Source of the DNA: Coremacera marginata
Lineage: Eukaryota > Arthropoda > Insecta > Diptera > Sciomyzidae
Length of the DNA: 64,000 bases
NCBI GenBank assembly: GCA_914767935.1
Contig: OU612045.1
Span: 152,234,059 to 152,298,058 of the forward strand
Direction of reading: 5' to 3'
Each line of letters opens with the position of its first letter. Position 1 is the stretch's first letter. This document shows positions 10,861-22,306 of this stretch, in pieces. The position numbers were made by a program, and so were the translations under genes. Under the pieces are notes generated by a model that was given only the letters and a program-made list of their open reading frames with translations, was not told the origin of the DNA and did no database searches.

Positions 10861-13639
10861 TGGTTCAATATTGTATCTAATACTGTATTTTTTGTATGGT
10901 AAAGGTGTACAGTGTGTAATGTTGCTCAGTACATCAATAACCATTTAGAAAGAAATATTTTTTATTAATATTAATGTATTTTTATCGTAAATAAATGCAT
11001 TTGATTGCACCTCTATCCAACATCAAACTGACTATGCATTAAGAATAACATAAAACTTATTTCGGGGAAAAACCAACATAACTGCTTCTTATTCAGGTCA
11101 CTGCAGCAGATTCCTGAGTATTCGTGTAGTTTATTAAGTACTCAGAGAAATAACTGAAACAACGCGTAGATCGCAAGCTCACCTGAGTGCAAAAGTGTAT
11201 TAAAAGAGAACAAAGAACAAATAAAAAGTTATTCTCTTGCGCTACATGCCCTTTTGCTACACGATCTGTTGTTTACATTTATTCGCTTGCAGTTTTGCTT
11301 GCAGTGGCTGCTACAGCAGAGAATCAGGGTATATTCACTTGATGAATATATTCCTGCAGGGCTGGAACAGAAGCTTTTTTATTAACAAAGCTCCACTTAA
11401 TTATTGTCGAATTCGCTTATTTCTTAGAACTAAACATGCAGAAAATTAGGAACGTAAAATAATGAAAATCCACAACTTGACACTGTTGCGAACTAACGCT
11501 CAAGAGTCAACATGTTATGAAGTGAGCATCCTTAATAAATCAACAGCTTGTCGGTAAAAGTTTTGTCAACTCCAACACCAACGAAAAGCAGAAATTTTGC
11601 TGGTAGTTGTCGATGCTTGCTAGTAAACCTAAGAATTGGATGTGATGCAAGTGGCAAGATGAAAACTAACCGTAACAGGTATACAAGCAGCGACACTCAC
11701 TCAAGACAACGTCAAGTGTTGGAACTGCACTTAAAGTCAAATCAAACTGCAGACAGTTTTTCTGCAGTCTAGCTGCTTGTCTCCCACGAATGTCAATACT
11801 AAGGTGCCAGTGTGTGACGGTGTCAAGGAAACTAAACAAGTTTCGAAACAAAGAAACCTACTTAAAGGTTGAAGAAACTGCTTGTATGGAGTAGTACTTG
11901 CTTGGTCTCTTTTGATATGCATTTTTCTTCTTTTGTTTTTTTTTTGTCAATGTCAACTTGGATGCAGTACAGCGTTATTTTCACCACCAATTGAGTTTGA
12001 AGCATAAACAAGAAATGAAACCGCAAGATTTGAAAGCAAGGACTTTGCCATCGAAGTGCACGTGAAATGTTATTTTGTGTTATTTTATGCTTGTGGCGTG
12101 TGTGTGTGTGTGTTGGTGTGATGCCTGAATGTGTTGTAGAAACCAAGTTGCATAATAGTTGCAGACGTGCTGGAACTGCAAGTTTTATTTTCTTTTTTAT
12201 TTCTTAAAGCAATTCAATTATTGCTATGCCAGCTCATGTTTGTGTGCTCGTTTGATGCTGCGCTACTTTCAAGCTACTTTCCTACTGAAAAGGTGGCAAT
12301 ATCTACGCATAAGTAGCTGTTAAGTTCATGGCTGTTTGTGCACGGTTTTCTTATATCCTGTGTATATCCGTTATAAGATACACTTCGACGTTACATATCG
12401 TATTAGTTTTATTTTCTTCTATTTAACTTTATTATTATCTATTTGTTTTTCTGCCTTTTCGTTTGTTTGTTCACAACAAACAAGTTGACAACAAACAAGT
12501 TTACAAACTGAAAAAGAAATGAGTTTCTTAACTTGATAGTAGATCTGTAAGTTTTTGCTTCTTCTTAATTTAGCGGGAGAAAAAAATCACAAAGTTTCGA
12601 AGGGTTGATAAAAAGTTAACTTTTGCTGGTATTTTAACACTTTTATATAAACAACAAATTAAATGAAGACGACCAAGTTTTTGTGATAAATAGTTTGCTC
12701 TTTTTCGACGAAATTCATTTAACTTTAGACCAAATTTACTCATTCGGTTAATTATCATCACTTTTGTTTACGATATCCTTTTACTAACTTCAACAAAAGT
12801 TTTTATTTTATTAGTTTGTTGTTTAGATTTATATTTTTCTAGAAACTGCACACAGGCTTTTTCATTGAAATATGATTTCATTGGTTGGTTCGAATTCTTC
12901 AAAACAAAATTATCTTACTGTTAATCTTACTTTGTTCTTATCCATCTACCTAATCTAACTCGTATTTTTTCTACACATTTTTTGCTGGCACTATAATAAT
13001 TTCATTTTCTAGTGATTTCATGGTACTTCAGAACCTCAAAGTAATTAATAATCACAATACAAGTTATACCCTACATTTGAAATCAAAATAAATTACTACG
13101 TATTTTACGGATAACAAATCATTTGTTATCGTATAAGCAAACATTTTTAACATTTAGCCACACACAACTGAGTTTATTCTAAACTGATGAAAACCAAAAA
13201 TTTTGATACTAGACTAATTCGGATAAGTCTTCGAAAATTAGGTTCAAGGGAGTCTTAGAAGATTGATGGTCGAAGAATTTTATCTTTTAATTCGAATACT
13301 CTGACGAAGCATTTAGGAAAAAAAAGTTCTAGAAAATAGTAGATATTGTTTAAAAACTCCGGGGTGGTTTAACTTCTGCCACGTATTTGATGTGCTTTTG
13401 GGATAGGTTTTAAATTATTTATTTTCTTAAACTTATATTTTTTTATAAGCAAAGTTTGTGAGGAAAACTTTTACTTTATGCATTAATTTGTGCAATTTTT
13501 TAAAAGATAATTCGTGAAAATAATGTTAATAGCCCGAGCACAGAGAAAAATGTGAGATTTATTACACGAATTATAAGAGAATATCTCTAATTTTAAGAAT
13601 TAAAAAAAAAATTATTAATTTTACTTTTTAATTTTTTTT
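10861..13639. other. No gene seen
   Basis: Both strands were read for receptor exons and transposase motifs and none was found. A short (GT)n run lies at 12099-12112. Overlapping short frames near 11548-12146 show no domain. Confidence 0.5.
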
Positions 13640-14283
13640 TTTAAGTATTAATATTTTAAAGTTATCGCGATGAAATTCAAAATATAAATTTTTTTTTAAA
13701 AATTAAGATCAAGTTCGAAAATGAGCAAAATCGGATGAAAACCACGCCTACCTCCTATACAGAGTAACTTTATTTTTACAGTAAAATCACTTAAAATTAC
13801 ACAAAAATTAAGGAAATGCCTTCAAATTTTGCTTTGATCTTTAATGTCAAACCTGAATATGAAATTTGAAACAATCGGATGAAAACCACGCCTACCTCCC
13901 ATACAAAGTGGCCTTTTTTTTAATGTAAATTTCTCATCTGATGAAAATCTGATAAAAACCACGCCTACTGCTCATACAAAGTGGCTTTATTTTAAGCTGA
14001 AATCTCTTAGAAATCCACAAAAGTTAAAGAAATGTCCTGAAATTTTGCACATGAGCTTTGGTATATAATATGAATCATATCTATGATATTCGGCAAAATC
14101 GGATAAAAACCATGCCTACCTCCAATACAAAGTGACGTCATCAAAATAGAAAAACTTTCGTAAATATATAAAACTGAATGTCATCGTGTATGGCGTGGCA
14201 AAAGACTTCGATATACTTTAATTCTTTAGCTGTGGGTATGTTAGCTTCGGTACCCTGCCGAAGCTCTATTCCTTACTAGTTTT
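13640..14283. repeat. Family X copy, inverted relative to 30306-33862
   Basis: Contains about four ~145-bp units each holding AATCGGATGAAAACCACGCC and a block like TACCTCCYATACAAAGTGGC (near 13726, 13874, 13944, 14096). It ends with GCTTCGGTACCCTGCCGAAG and CTCTATTCCTTACTAG at 14250-14283. The complements of these blocks occur at 33500-33650 and 30306-30345, which ties the two copies together. Non-coding. Confidence 0.75.
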
Positions 14284-15411
14284 TCAAAATTTCAATCTCA
14301 CAAAAAGTGTTGTTTGTTTTTTCAAAATAGTTGTCAAAATAGTTCTGTTTCTGTACATTTTGGACTAAAAATGGTAAAACTGTCAAAAGCGTGAGATCAA
14401 AAAATGTTTCTCAAATATAGAAAAAAACACTAAAAAGCACCGAAACGCTTTTCAGAGTAAAATTGTGTAAACTGTCAAATAAAATCAGTTACAATAACCA
14501 CTGCACGCAACATTTTTGAAAAATTGTTTCAATTCTTTCTACTTTTGGCTGTCAATATGAATTTCGAAAGCTTTATTTTTTCGGTTGGAAACATTTCTCG
14601 ATGGAAATTCACGATAGAGGAGTTCCCTTCGGGGGAGGAGAAATATTTCAATGGAAAAAAATGTCCCCATAAAACGGCGATTGGGAAGATTATAGGTATA
14701 AGTTCCAGTAATTATAATACAATTTAAAAAAGTTTTGTTTTTTCTACTTATAATGACATAATCGTGCTGTGCGATGGAAACCGTTTGGATACCTCTTTTT
14801 CAATGCATTGTCTGATGGCGTATTGACACTTCACATTACACTTTTATTCGCCAAAACAAATATGTTCCTACACTTTAAAAATCAATAAAAAACTACCAAA
14901 AAAACTCAAGGTGTTCATTTACTTCCTTCTATGGAAAAAAATGAGGAATATCACCGTGTTTTTCGAGCTCTAGATGAGAGCATACCCTTGAGAAACAATA
15001 AAGCATCAGGATTACTATTAACAAAATACAATTTACTGTTGACTGATTTTGACTATTAAAATAGTTTTCACTATCATTTTGATCATTTAAGTATTAATTA
15101 TAGTTTGTCTAGTCAAGCTGATCTCTTTAAAAATTAAACATAAAACTATTTTATTTATGTTATCTTTTAATTGAAATTGTATTTGCTTTATTTTAAATTT
15201 TTTTCTAATCTTTTTGTTTTCTTCGGTTAGATACTCGTACCTGAAAAATTTTTTAGGGTTTTTTTTTTTTTGGCACTTTTATATAATAAATAAATTTTAA
15301 CTAAACAAAAACAACTATTTTTTAATCTCATTCCAATTACCCGCATCCGTGGATATAAATTTACGCATCCACATTTCTCTTTTTCCGCAAAGTTGACATC
15401 CAATTTCAATT
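14284..15411. other. No gene seen
   Basis: A 67-codon frame at 14524-14727 (+) has no recognised motif. Otherwise AT-rich. Confidence 0.5.
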
Positions 15412-15640
15412 GAATTCATTTTTTTGTTCGGCCGTCACCTCTCTGCAGACAATGGCAAACCTCAGAGAGTAAAAAACTGCCATGAAAAGCTTCTTGAGAA
15501 GCTTCAGTTCTAGATCTAGCTCCAGTTCTAGATCATTTTTGTTCGAAGATTTCACAACACACATAACACAATTGATCATAAGAAGCTCGGTCAAAGTTCT
15601 TCCAAGGGCTGAAATGGCCATTTCGCTTTTTTTTTATGAA
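15412..15640 (-). repeat. Family Y dispersed repeat, copy 1
   Basis: About 100 bp near 15540-15640 matches 56845-56945 closely, sharing ATCATAAGAAGCTCGGTCAA and AAGGGCTGAAATGGCCATTT. Both copies keep an open frame beginning MAISAL on the minus strand. Most differences between the copies change the amino acid, so I do not read this as a conserved protein. A near-palindrome AAGCTTCTTGAGAAGCTT lies at 15486-15503. Confidence 0.65.
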
Positions 15641-16130
15641 CTTTAGCGAAAGCGCTTTTTTTAAAAATTGTAGAGAATTTTTGTGTTTTGTCTTTTGTTG
15701 TGGCAACTCCATGAAAAAAAGACAACGGATGCGGTTTCAGTGACCAATTTTTACCTACAGTTTGCCCTTGGACCGAAGTCGTAAGAACAAAACAATTTTA
15801 GATGGCAACTCTATGGAAAAAATACGTCACTTTTAAATTCTGACGATGAATTCAGATTCAAAGGCCAATTTTTAGGTTATGTTCGCCCAGCACCGTATTC
15901 GTAAAAATTAAAACATTTAGATGGCAATACTATGGTTAAAAAATTACATGATTTTTGAAATTCTGACAACGGAAATTACAGGCAACAGAGGGAAAACAAC
16001 GCTTTCATCCACTTGGTTTTATATATATATACTGGTAGATGTGTAGCTAAAAGTGTCTGTGAAGTTTCTGTACTCAGAAAAGCTAGTTTGAGTAATCCGA
16101 GCCCTAGTAGTGACCAATAAAGGACACTTT
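15641..16130. repeat. Family Z dispersed repeat, copy 1
   Basis: Contains TTGTAGAGAATTTTTGTGTT, GACAACGGATGCGGTTTCAG and, near 16055, GTCTGTGAAGTTTCTGTACT. All three occur at 43535-43800 but in a different order. A related loop sequence lies in the palindrome at 48690-48750. Internal units of ~120 bp repeat the phrase GATGGCAACTCTATGG. Non-coding. Confidence 0.65.
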
Positions 16131-18037
16131 TTATTAGAGATCATAAAAAAATTAGTGGGTATAACAGAAATGAATTCGAAATAAAGAGAGAAAAAGGTAG
16201 CAATGCCTCCCTTACTACGAAAGTAAGTTTTAGTATAAAGGTTGATTTTTTAAGACCATTCAGATTTGATTTAAAAAAAAAAAACACAAAAAATTTAGAG
16301 AAATGTATTAAATCTTTATTTGAGTGAATAGAATGATCTATATACTTCAATGTTTACAGATGACTTCATGTAAATGTTGAACGCGGCTATGCCTCAAATG
16401 GTCCAAAAGCTGGGTCCAATTTTGGCATACTCTCTCCAGGTGCGGATTCAGGGAAATTTTGGGGTTCTAACCCCTATTGCCCCCGAAATTCTCAGTGAAC
16501 CAGTATTTAAATGTGATGTACTAGTGTTTATTATGGGGTCTAAGGTTAGTTACTTAAAAGTACAACATCGATTTTTTAATATTTTTTTTTATTTATATAT
16601 TCACACCTGAGTTCTGTTTCTGTTTTTTTATGTTCTTTGCGATATCTCGCCCTTAGCTGTAAACAGTCATACATCGGTGATTCCATGTCAAATCGAACGT
16701 TTTTGTCCAAAAAGTGATTTTGACGATACCGATTTTTTTAAAATTTTGCACGTCATTACTATTTAAAACATTGAAATATTATCATATATATTTAAATTTT
16801 CTTTTATTTTTTTGTAATTTTTACACACTGGAAAATTAAAAAAAAAATAAATCAAAATTTGACATTCGGACAACTATGTCTTCAAAACTTTAAGTTCTAC
16901 AAAAAAATGTTCAGGATTTTTTTTAGAGATCTTTTTCACATTTTTTTACATTTTATAAATGTGTAAATACATTTACAAATAAAATAAATACATTAATGAA
17001 AAATTTTAACTATTTTGACCATTTAAAGTTAAAGTCACATCTTTCAAGTTCAGCACGACTATTTTTTTTTTTTTGAGTTTTTAAAACATCGTCCTGTTGA
17101 GGCATTCATTATTAATGCATTCTCAAAATTGTACGTCGAAGAATTAATGCTATTAATACTATTTAAAACGAATTTTTCAAAACTGCCTACACAATTTTTA
17201 CATAAAAAACACTTTCATTTTAAATCAAAAATGTATTTTTTTAGTACTTCTTATAGTATTTAATAATTTTTAAGCTAGTAATATGTATAATTTGAATAAT
17301 TTTTTATTTGGTTTTTATTTATTTCATTTATTCCTTGATAAAAGAAAAGCCGTAGGAGATATACCATTTGAAAAAAATTGAAAAATACAAAGTACAAAAA
17401 TACTAAAAATCCAACTTTTAGTTCGGAAGTTAAGTTTAAAATATTAAGCGTTAATTTTTTTTAAGTATAATTTTAAGAATACGTTGATAATAAATGCCTC
17501 AATGCGACCATTTTTTCAAAACATCAAAAAACTAGTGGTGGTGACCTTGACAAATGTGAATTAGTTTTAAAAAAATTTTAATTTTTTATAAAAGTGTTGG
17601 TAAAAATCTGCACCACAAAGAAGATCAACTCAAGATCTCTTAAATATCTCATAAAAATTTTTTTTGTATGACTAACGGTTTGAATTAATAGTGGTTTTAC
17701 TACTGTCCAAATGTATACCGTGTATACTGGGTATACGTGTATACTGTGTATAACTTGCAAAAAAAACACAGGTGAGTCGTTTGAAACACGAGAGAAGCGA
17801 AGCTTTTTCACAGTTTCATAGCTTCTATGCAGATTAAAAAAGTATCTGCGAAGTAAAGCAAATGAGGACCGATTGAACGGGTCGGCGTTGTTGAACATGC
17901 ATCGTGACATGGAAGTAACGTGCGAAAATGTAATCGGTATTTTATCGAAAAAGCCAAGAAAAATTAATATCATTTTACAATCTAAAAAACAGTTGATTTG
18001 ATTTACTGTTTTCATATTTTATAAATATACTATGCAT
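16131..18037. other. AT-rich stretch, no supported gene
   Basis: A 145-codon minus-strand frame at 17578-18015 has no domain and overlaps short GTATAC-type repeats at 17712-17753, so it is probably chance. A segment near 16440-16480 (GGTGCGGATTCAGGGAAATT) is G-rich against its neighbours and may be a transposon end. Confidence 0.5.
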
Positions 18038-18078
18038 ATCGTCGTTGGGCGTGCAATACTGCGTATCAGCCACTTGCA
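18038..18078 (+). repeat. 41-bp inverted repeat, left copy
   Basis: Matches the complement of 21205-21245 with about two differences; the shared core includes ATCGTCGTTGGGCGTGCA and GCGTATCAGCCACTTGCA. The two copies bracket the piggyBac element, and the right copy lies inside the mariner relic. Confidence 0.85.
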
Positions 18079-18570
18079 ATACCGCGTATATTGCAAAAAG
18101 CCCAAAATTTCAATTTTGATTTTAACCCTTTCCGGTAAACTTTTCCATTTCAGACCAAAAAAATTTTTTGGTGGTTTAGAGTCAGAGATTTGTGTTAAAT
18201 TATTAATAAACTTAAAAAAAATGTCTTAAAGAATTTTCCAGAAAGGATGTAGAGGCTTAGAAAATATGTACAATATATTAACCAAAATCCATAAAAGGAG
18301 TAAAAACTCGAAACAAAATAAAAATTTGTTTATGTTTTAAAAATGTTTTTATTATGTTAAATCAAACGTAAATATGGCTTTTTTAATTAGCATAGTCGTA
18401 AAAATATAAAAATTCATTTATGGCTAGGAAAATAAAATTTAAAATAATAAATTTTGTTATATTTGTACATGGTTTCGTGTCAATTCAAGTGTTCAAACAT
18501 AAATAAAATCTTTAAGGTACATAAATAGAGTCAAAATAAGACGAATTTTATATATATATTATTAAATTTT

Positions 18571-20109
18571 TTAAATTCTACTGACTTCATGAAAGACTTG
18601 GAAACAATTTTTGTCGCGACAAATGCATAAATGTACATTGCATTTAATGCAAATAAAATATGTTCGTCCTGTGCAACCATTATTCTTACACCTTGTGGGA
18701 TTGTTCCGTCCATCGTGAGCTGGAAGGTGTTCAACCTTATCTTCAGCAATCTCACGCAGTGGGCGTGCTTCATATTTCTTTTTGCTGGTTGTGGGCTCAA
18801 TGTTTGTTTCAAGAGTACGCAGAGGTCTTCCTCGCTTTCTTATTGTACTATTTTTTGCAGAAAGTACAAGATGGTTTGCCACACTCATCCGGAAATGAAG
18901 TAAGTCTTTTATATCTTTTTTTGGAATGTTAAGCATATTGCAGTCTTTTTTATAAAGCAACCAGGAAGCCACCAAAGCAAAATAAATAAAGTGTGAGATC
19001 AGACGAAGTGTCCATTTCGACGACTTTAAAAAAATTCTGTAATAACTTATAAGTTGATCTAACAAGTCAACGCCTCCCATTGAGGAGTTATACTTTTGCA
19101 CTATTTCTGGCCTTTTAACTTCTACAAATCGTTTTGACTTTTTACAATATCTCCTCACAATGTCTTCTTGTCCTCTTCCTACAAAATTTGAAGCAATATG
19201 CATTACCTTGTTGTCTTGCCACTTTATCAGGAAAATTTTTGGATCGTTGCTCACAAAACATTCCGATGAACCGCGTCCTCTTTTCTGCAACTCTTTATCT
19301 GAACTGAATGTTGTGCATCCAAATCTGTTAATACGTGCGGTTCCAGCAGCATTAATACTTAACTGCGAGAGGATTTCAAGTAATTTGTAGGGATTAAAAA
19401 AGTTATCGAGGAAGAGATTATGACCAGGTTTTTTTAATATTTTTATCAAGTGCAAAACTATTGCTGTTGAAAATCCGTATCTTGTCAAGTTATCTGAATC
19501 AATTCTTGTTTGTTTTCCTTGGTATAATTCAAAATCGTAAGGAAATCCAGATTTTCCGCAAAGAACATAATTTTTAATACCCCATGGGTTCGGCTTTCCT
19601 TTATGATACACCTTACAAGAAAGCCTTCCTTTAAATGGCACAATTTTCTCATCGATACACACATCCTGCTCAATGGGTTCTTTCAAGCATCGGTTTCTTA
19701 TTGTATCACTAAGTGGATGTAGCTTTATAAACTTGTCATTACAACCACTTGGTATAGACAAATTATCTATGAAGTGAATACTTAACCGTAGCTGTTGAAA
19801 TCTTCTTAATGTCATCGATTCTTTGAAAAGAGCAACACCTAATGTTGGGTCCCAAAACAAAGAAGTTCGGCGTAATTGCATGCTTCCCATAGCGATTTGG
19901 AGGCCGATAAAAATTTTTATTTCTTCATTTGTAGTATTTTTAAACCCTGAAACGCTATTTTGTGCAGCATACAAGTTTGTATAAAATGTGACACTTTCAT
20001 ACAGATCACTTGTGAAGAATTGTTCAAAGTATTCATAAGGACTTTTTAGATTATTCTCTTCTGGATCATCACTTAGTTCAAAAGTGAATGGATTTGGCTG
20101 ATACTCCAT
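18571..20109 (-). CDS. piggyBac transposase, open catalytic part (512 codons)
   Basis: The open frame contains the DDE_Tnp_1_7-type core of piggyBac transposases, which cut DNA at TTAA sites through hairpin intermediates. Catalytic Asp residues by motif are D153 (CIDEK), D235 (LFLDNFF) and D348 with D351 (MGGVDLLDQ). A C-terminal cysteine-rich domain follows at about 474-505 with Cys at 474, 479, 487, 490, 495, 497 and 502. This fits the zinc-binding domain that recognises the transposon ends. No stop interrupts the core. The Met used here is the first after an in-frame TGA at 20116-20118, so the natural protein began further upstream (see next entry). Whether this core is made alone is unknown. 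Confidence 0.9.
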   Translation of the reverse strand: MEYQPNPFTFELSDDPEENNLKSPYEYFEQFFTSDLYESVTFYTNLYAAQNSVSGFKNTTNEEIKIFIGLQIAMGSMQLRRTSLFWDPTLGVALFKESMTLRRFQQLRLSIHFIDNLSIPSGCNDKFIKLHPLSDTIRNRCLKEPIEQDVCIDEKIVPFKGRLSCKVYHKGKPNPWGIKNYVLCGKSGFPYDFELYQGKQTRIDSDNLTRYGFSTAIVLHLIKILKKPGHNLFLDNFFNPYKLLEILSQLSINAAGTARINRFGCTTFSSDKELQKRGRGSSECFVSNDPKIFLIKWQDNKVMHIASNFVGRGQEDIVRRYCKKSKRFVEVKRPEIVQKYNSSMGGVDLLDQLISYYRIFLKSSKWTLRLISHFIYFALVASWLLYKKDCNMLNIPKKDIKDLLHFRMSVANHLVLSAKNSTIRKRGRPLRTLETNIEPTTSKKKYEARPLREIAEDKVEHLPAHDGRNNPTRCKNNGCTGRTYFICIKCNVHLCICRDKNCFQVFHEVSRI

Positions 20110-20115
20110 TCTACG

Positions 20116-20498
20116 TCACTTAATGTCTTTATTTTGTGTTATGTTATAGTGTGTCCGAAATGAATTTTCACATTCTGCTCCTGATTCTGCTGTTTCTGCC
20201 TGTGCATTTTCATTGCTTCCAACATTTAAGCCTTGCTCACAACCGGAAGTATTAGGGATATCTTCAAAGACATCAAAGTTTTCCTCGAGTATTGTCTCAT
20301 TGATGTTATTGTGTCTTATAAAAGAATCTATAAGAATCTCATCCTCAGGATCCAACCGGCAATTTCAGCTCCAAATGTGATTCCAGCTGCTTCCACAATA
20401 TCAATTTCTTCTTCCTCATAATCTGATAAATCTGCCTCTATCCTGTCCAAAAACTGAGAAATTTCTTCATCTGACAATCCTTTTTTCCTTAAACTCAT
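20116..20498 (-). pseudogene. N-terminal acidic part of the piggyBac transposase, broken
   Basis: The probable original ATG is at 20498, opening with MSLRKKGLSDEEISQF, and runs as an acidic segment to about 20355. A one-base frameshift there moves the frame to one reading DPEDEILIDSFIRHNN. This second frame continues to TGA at 20116-20118, two codons short of the Met that starts the catalytic ORF and in the same frame. So one frameshift and one stop separate this part from the catalytic core. Acidic N-termini of this kind are typical of the family. Confidence 0.8.
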
Positions 20499-20570
20499 TG
20501 TTTACTATTTCAGCAAGCACCGAAAATATCCTACAAAAATTAAAAAAATCAACGACCTTTCCCGAATTTT

Positions 20571-21008
20571 GTGCAATATATTGACCAAATTATTTTTGTA
20601 CAATATATTGTACATTTGCCTTTGAGTAAATTGTACAATATATTGTACACTTTTTTTAAGTTATCAAAACAATTTTTTTCCAATTTTTTTTTAATTTGCT
20701 TACAAATTAGTAACAAATAGAATTTAAACTATTGTTTTAAGCTATTATAAAATAAAAAACTTATATTTAACTGTTCAAAATGTTTAACTTTGTTTGCTCA
20801 CTTCTTGTACTCACACAAATTCAAACTAGACTGTTTTTAAGATTCAAATAAAAAAATAACTAAACTTTGCATTCCTCTCCAATTTTAATTTCAAAAAGTC
20901 AAAAAATGGTAAATTTAAAAAAAACTGTTTTCCACTTTCAAAATTTTTAATTTCCTTGACAGAACAAGAAGAGAAAAGTTCAATTATTTTTGTACAATGT
21001 TTTGTACA
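20571..21008. repeat. piggyBac subterminal palindromes
   Basis: TGTACAATATATTGTACA, a perfect 18-bp palindrome, occurs at 20597-20614 and 20632-20649. A variant (TGTACAATGTTTTGTACA) is at 20991-21008 and a half site at 20571-20586. The left end has one partial copy at 18267-18280. These are plausible transposase-binding sites (inference). Confidence 0.8.
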
Positions 21009-21048
21009 AAAACAAGGAAAGGGTTAATTCAATTTCATTTTATTAATA

Positions 21049-22306
21049 TAGGGCGGATTTTCCATTAAATGCTGATTTCAGAACAAAACAAGTATCTGAT
21101 TTCAATAAATGTTTTTAGTTTAGTTGAAAATCCATTTAATCATTTTAAAGAAAGCAGTTTTTCTGCACTCCTGTACAATTTTACTAATACCATGTGTGTG
21201 TATGTGCAAGTGGCTGATACGCGGTACTGCACGCCCAACGACGATACATATGCAGCGTACATTATTATTTTTAAAATCCACTTTCCCGGGAAATATTTTC
21301 CTGGATCCGCTCCTGACTATCTCCAACATATCGGCCGGTATCTTACGAATAAATTCTTCAATATTGCCTTCCAGTGCGTCAACCGTTGAGGGATTGTCCC
21401 TATAGACATTAACCTTCTTCATTAAGAAGACATTAAGACATTAAGAAACTTCAAGGCACCGTCTTGTTGAAACCACATGTCAGGCAAGTCCAACTCTTCC
21501 ATTTTGAGCAAACAAAAATTTGTAATCATCGCACGGTAGCGCTCGCCATTCACAGTAACGTTCCTGCCTTCGTCGTCTTTGAAAAAGTACGGTCCTATGA
21601 TGCCACCGGCACACAATCCACACCAAACAGTGCATTTATCGGAATGCATTGGCAGTTCTTACACCAAGTACAACAATTTTGTTTGTTCGCGTATCCATTC
21701 AACCAGAAATGCGCTTTGTCGCTGACACAATTTTCCGAGTGGAGTGGAGAGAGTGGATCTTCATCCAACTTAGCCTGCACCCATTCACCAAAAGTTACCC
21801 ATTGTGGTAGGTCGTGTGGCTTCAATTCTTGCACCAGCTGTATTTCAAAAGGTTTTACATCCAAATCCTTCCACAAAATTTTCCACGTTGTGAAGTAACA
21901 GAGGCCCAATTGCTGCAAACGGCGCCGAATCGATAATTCAATGTCAGCAACAACACTGGCAGATACAGCTACGATATTTACCTCTGTCTGCGCCCTACGA
22001 ATGCGTGATGGTGATTTAATATCCAGTAATGTAAATTTGGTACGAAATTTAGTCACAAGATTCCAAATAGGCGCCTCAGAAGGTCGCCCAAACTGACCAT
22101 AAAATGGAAGAAGTGCACGATGCACTTTCTTAACCGAGCATGAATTTTGATAATAAAATTCAATAATATGCAAGCGTTGTTCGTTTGTAAGTCGATTCAT
22201 GGTGAAATTATAGACCAGGCTGAACATGTTTAACAGTAACATGTTACACGAACTGTGCTGCCAAAAACAGTGTTGTGAAAAATGAAGTATTTAAAAAATC
22301 ACCCTT
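21049..22306 (-). mobile_element. mariner-family element, decayed
   Basis: The right end reads inward as AAAGGGTGATTTTTTAAAT (22305 leftward), and the left end as ATAGGGCGGATTTTCCATTA (21049 rightward). These are recognisable diverged terminal repeats of the AGGGTG type. Between them lies the transposase relic described separately. The left end sits about 20 bp right of the piggyBac TTAA. Confidence 0.75.
21340..22200 (-). pseudogene. mariner transposase relic
   Basis: Starts near 22200 with MNRLTNEQRLHIIEFYYQNS, a helix-turn-helix N-terminus typical of one insect mariner group. A catalytic Asp context follows (VSDKAHFWLNGY). After a frameshift near 21640 the protein resumes with TVWCGLCAGGIIGPYFF and MWFQQDGA, the second Asp motif. 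The HTA...PLDYFLWGYV section that should come next is deleted, and the sequence rejoins at VYRDNPSTVDALEGNIEEFI (near 21410). The normal C-terminus is replaced by unrelated sequence containing the 41-bp inverted repeat. Inactive. Confidence 0.85.

Larger units (their letters stand above)
18126..21023 (-). mobile_element. piggyBac-type transposon, 2.9 kb
   Basis: Flanked by TTAA on both sides (18122-18125 and 21024-21027), the hallmark piggyBac target duplication. Both ends start CCCTTTCC read inward, giving a short perfect terminal inverted repeat. It carries a piggyBac transposase on the minus strand and a set of 18-bp palindromes just inside the right end. The catalytic ORF is open but the N-terminal coding part is broken, so the copy is probably not autonomous, though fairly young. 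Confidence 0.92.

Noticed and set aside
14524..14727. 67-codon plus-strand frame
   Set aside because: No motif and surrounding sequence gives no support.
17578..18015. 145-codon minus-strand frame
   Set aside because: No domain, composition typical of AT-rich chance frames, and overlap with GTATAC-type repeats.
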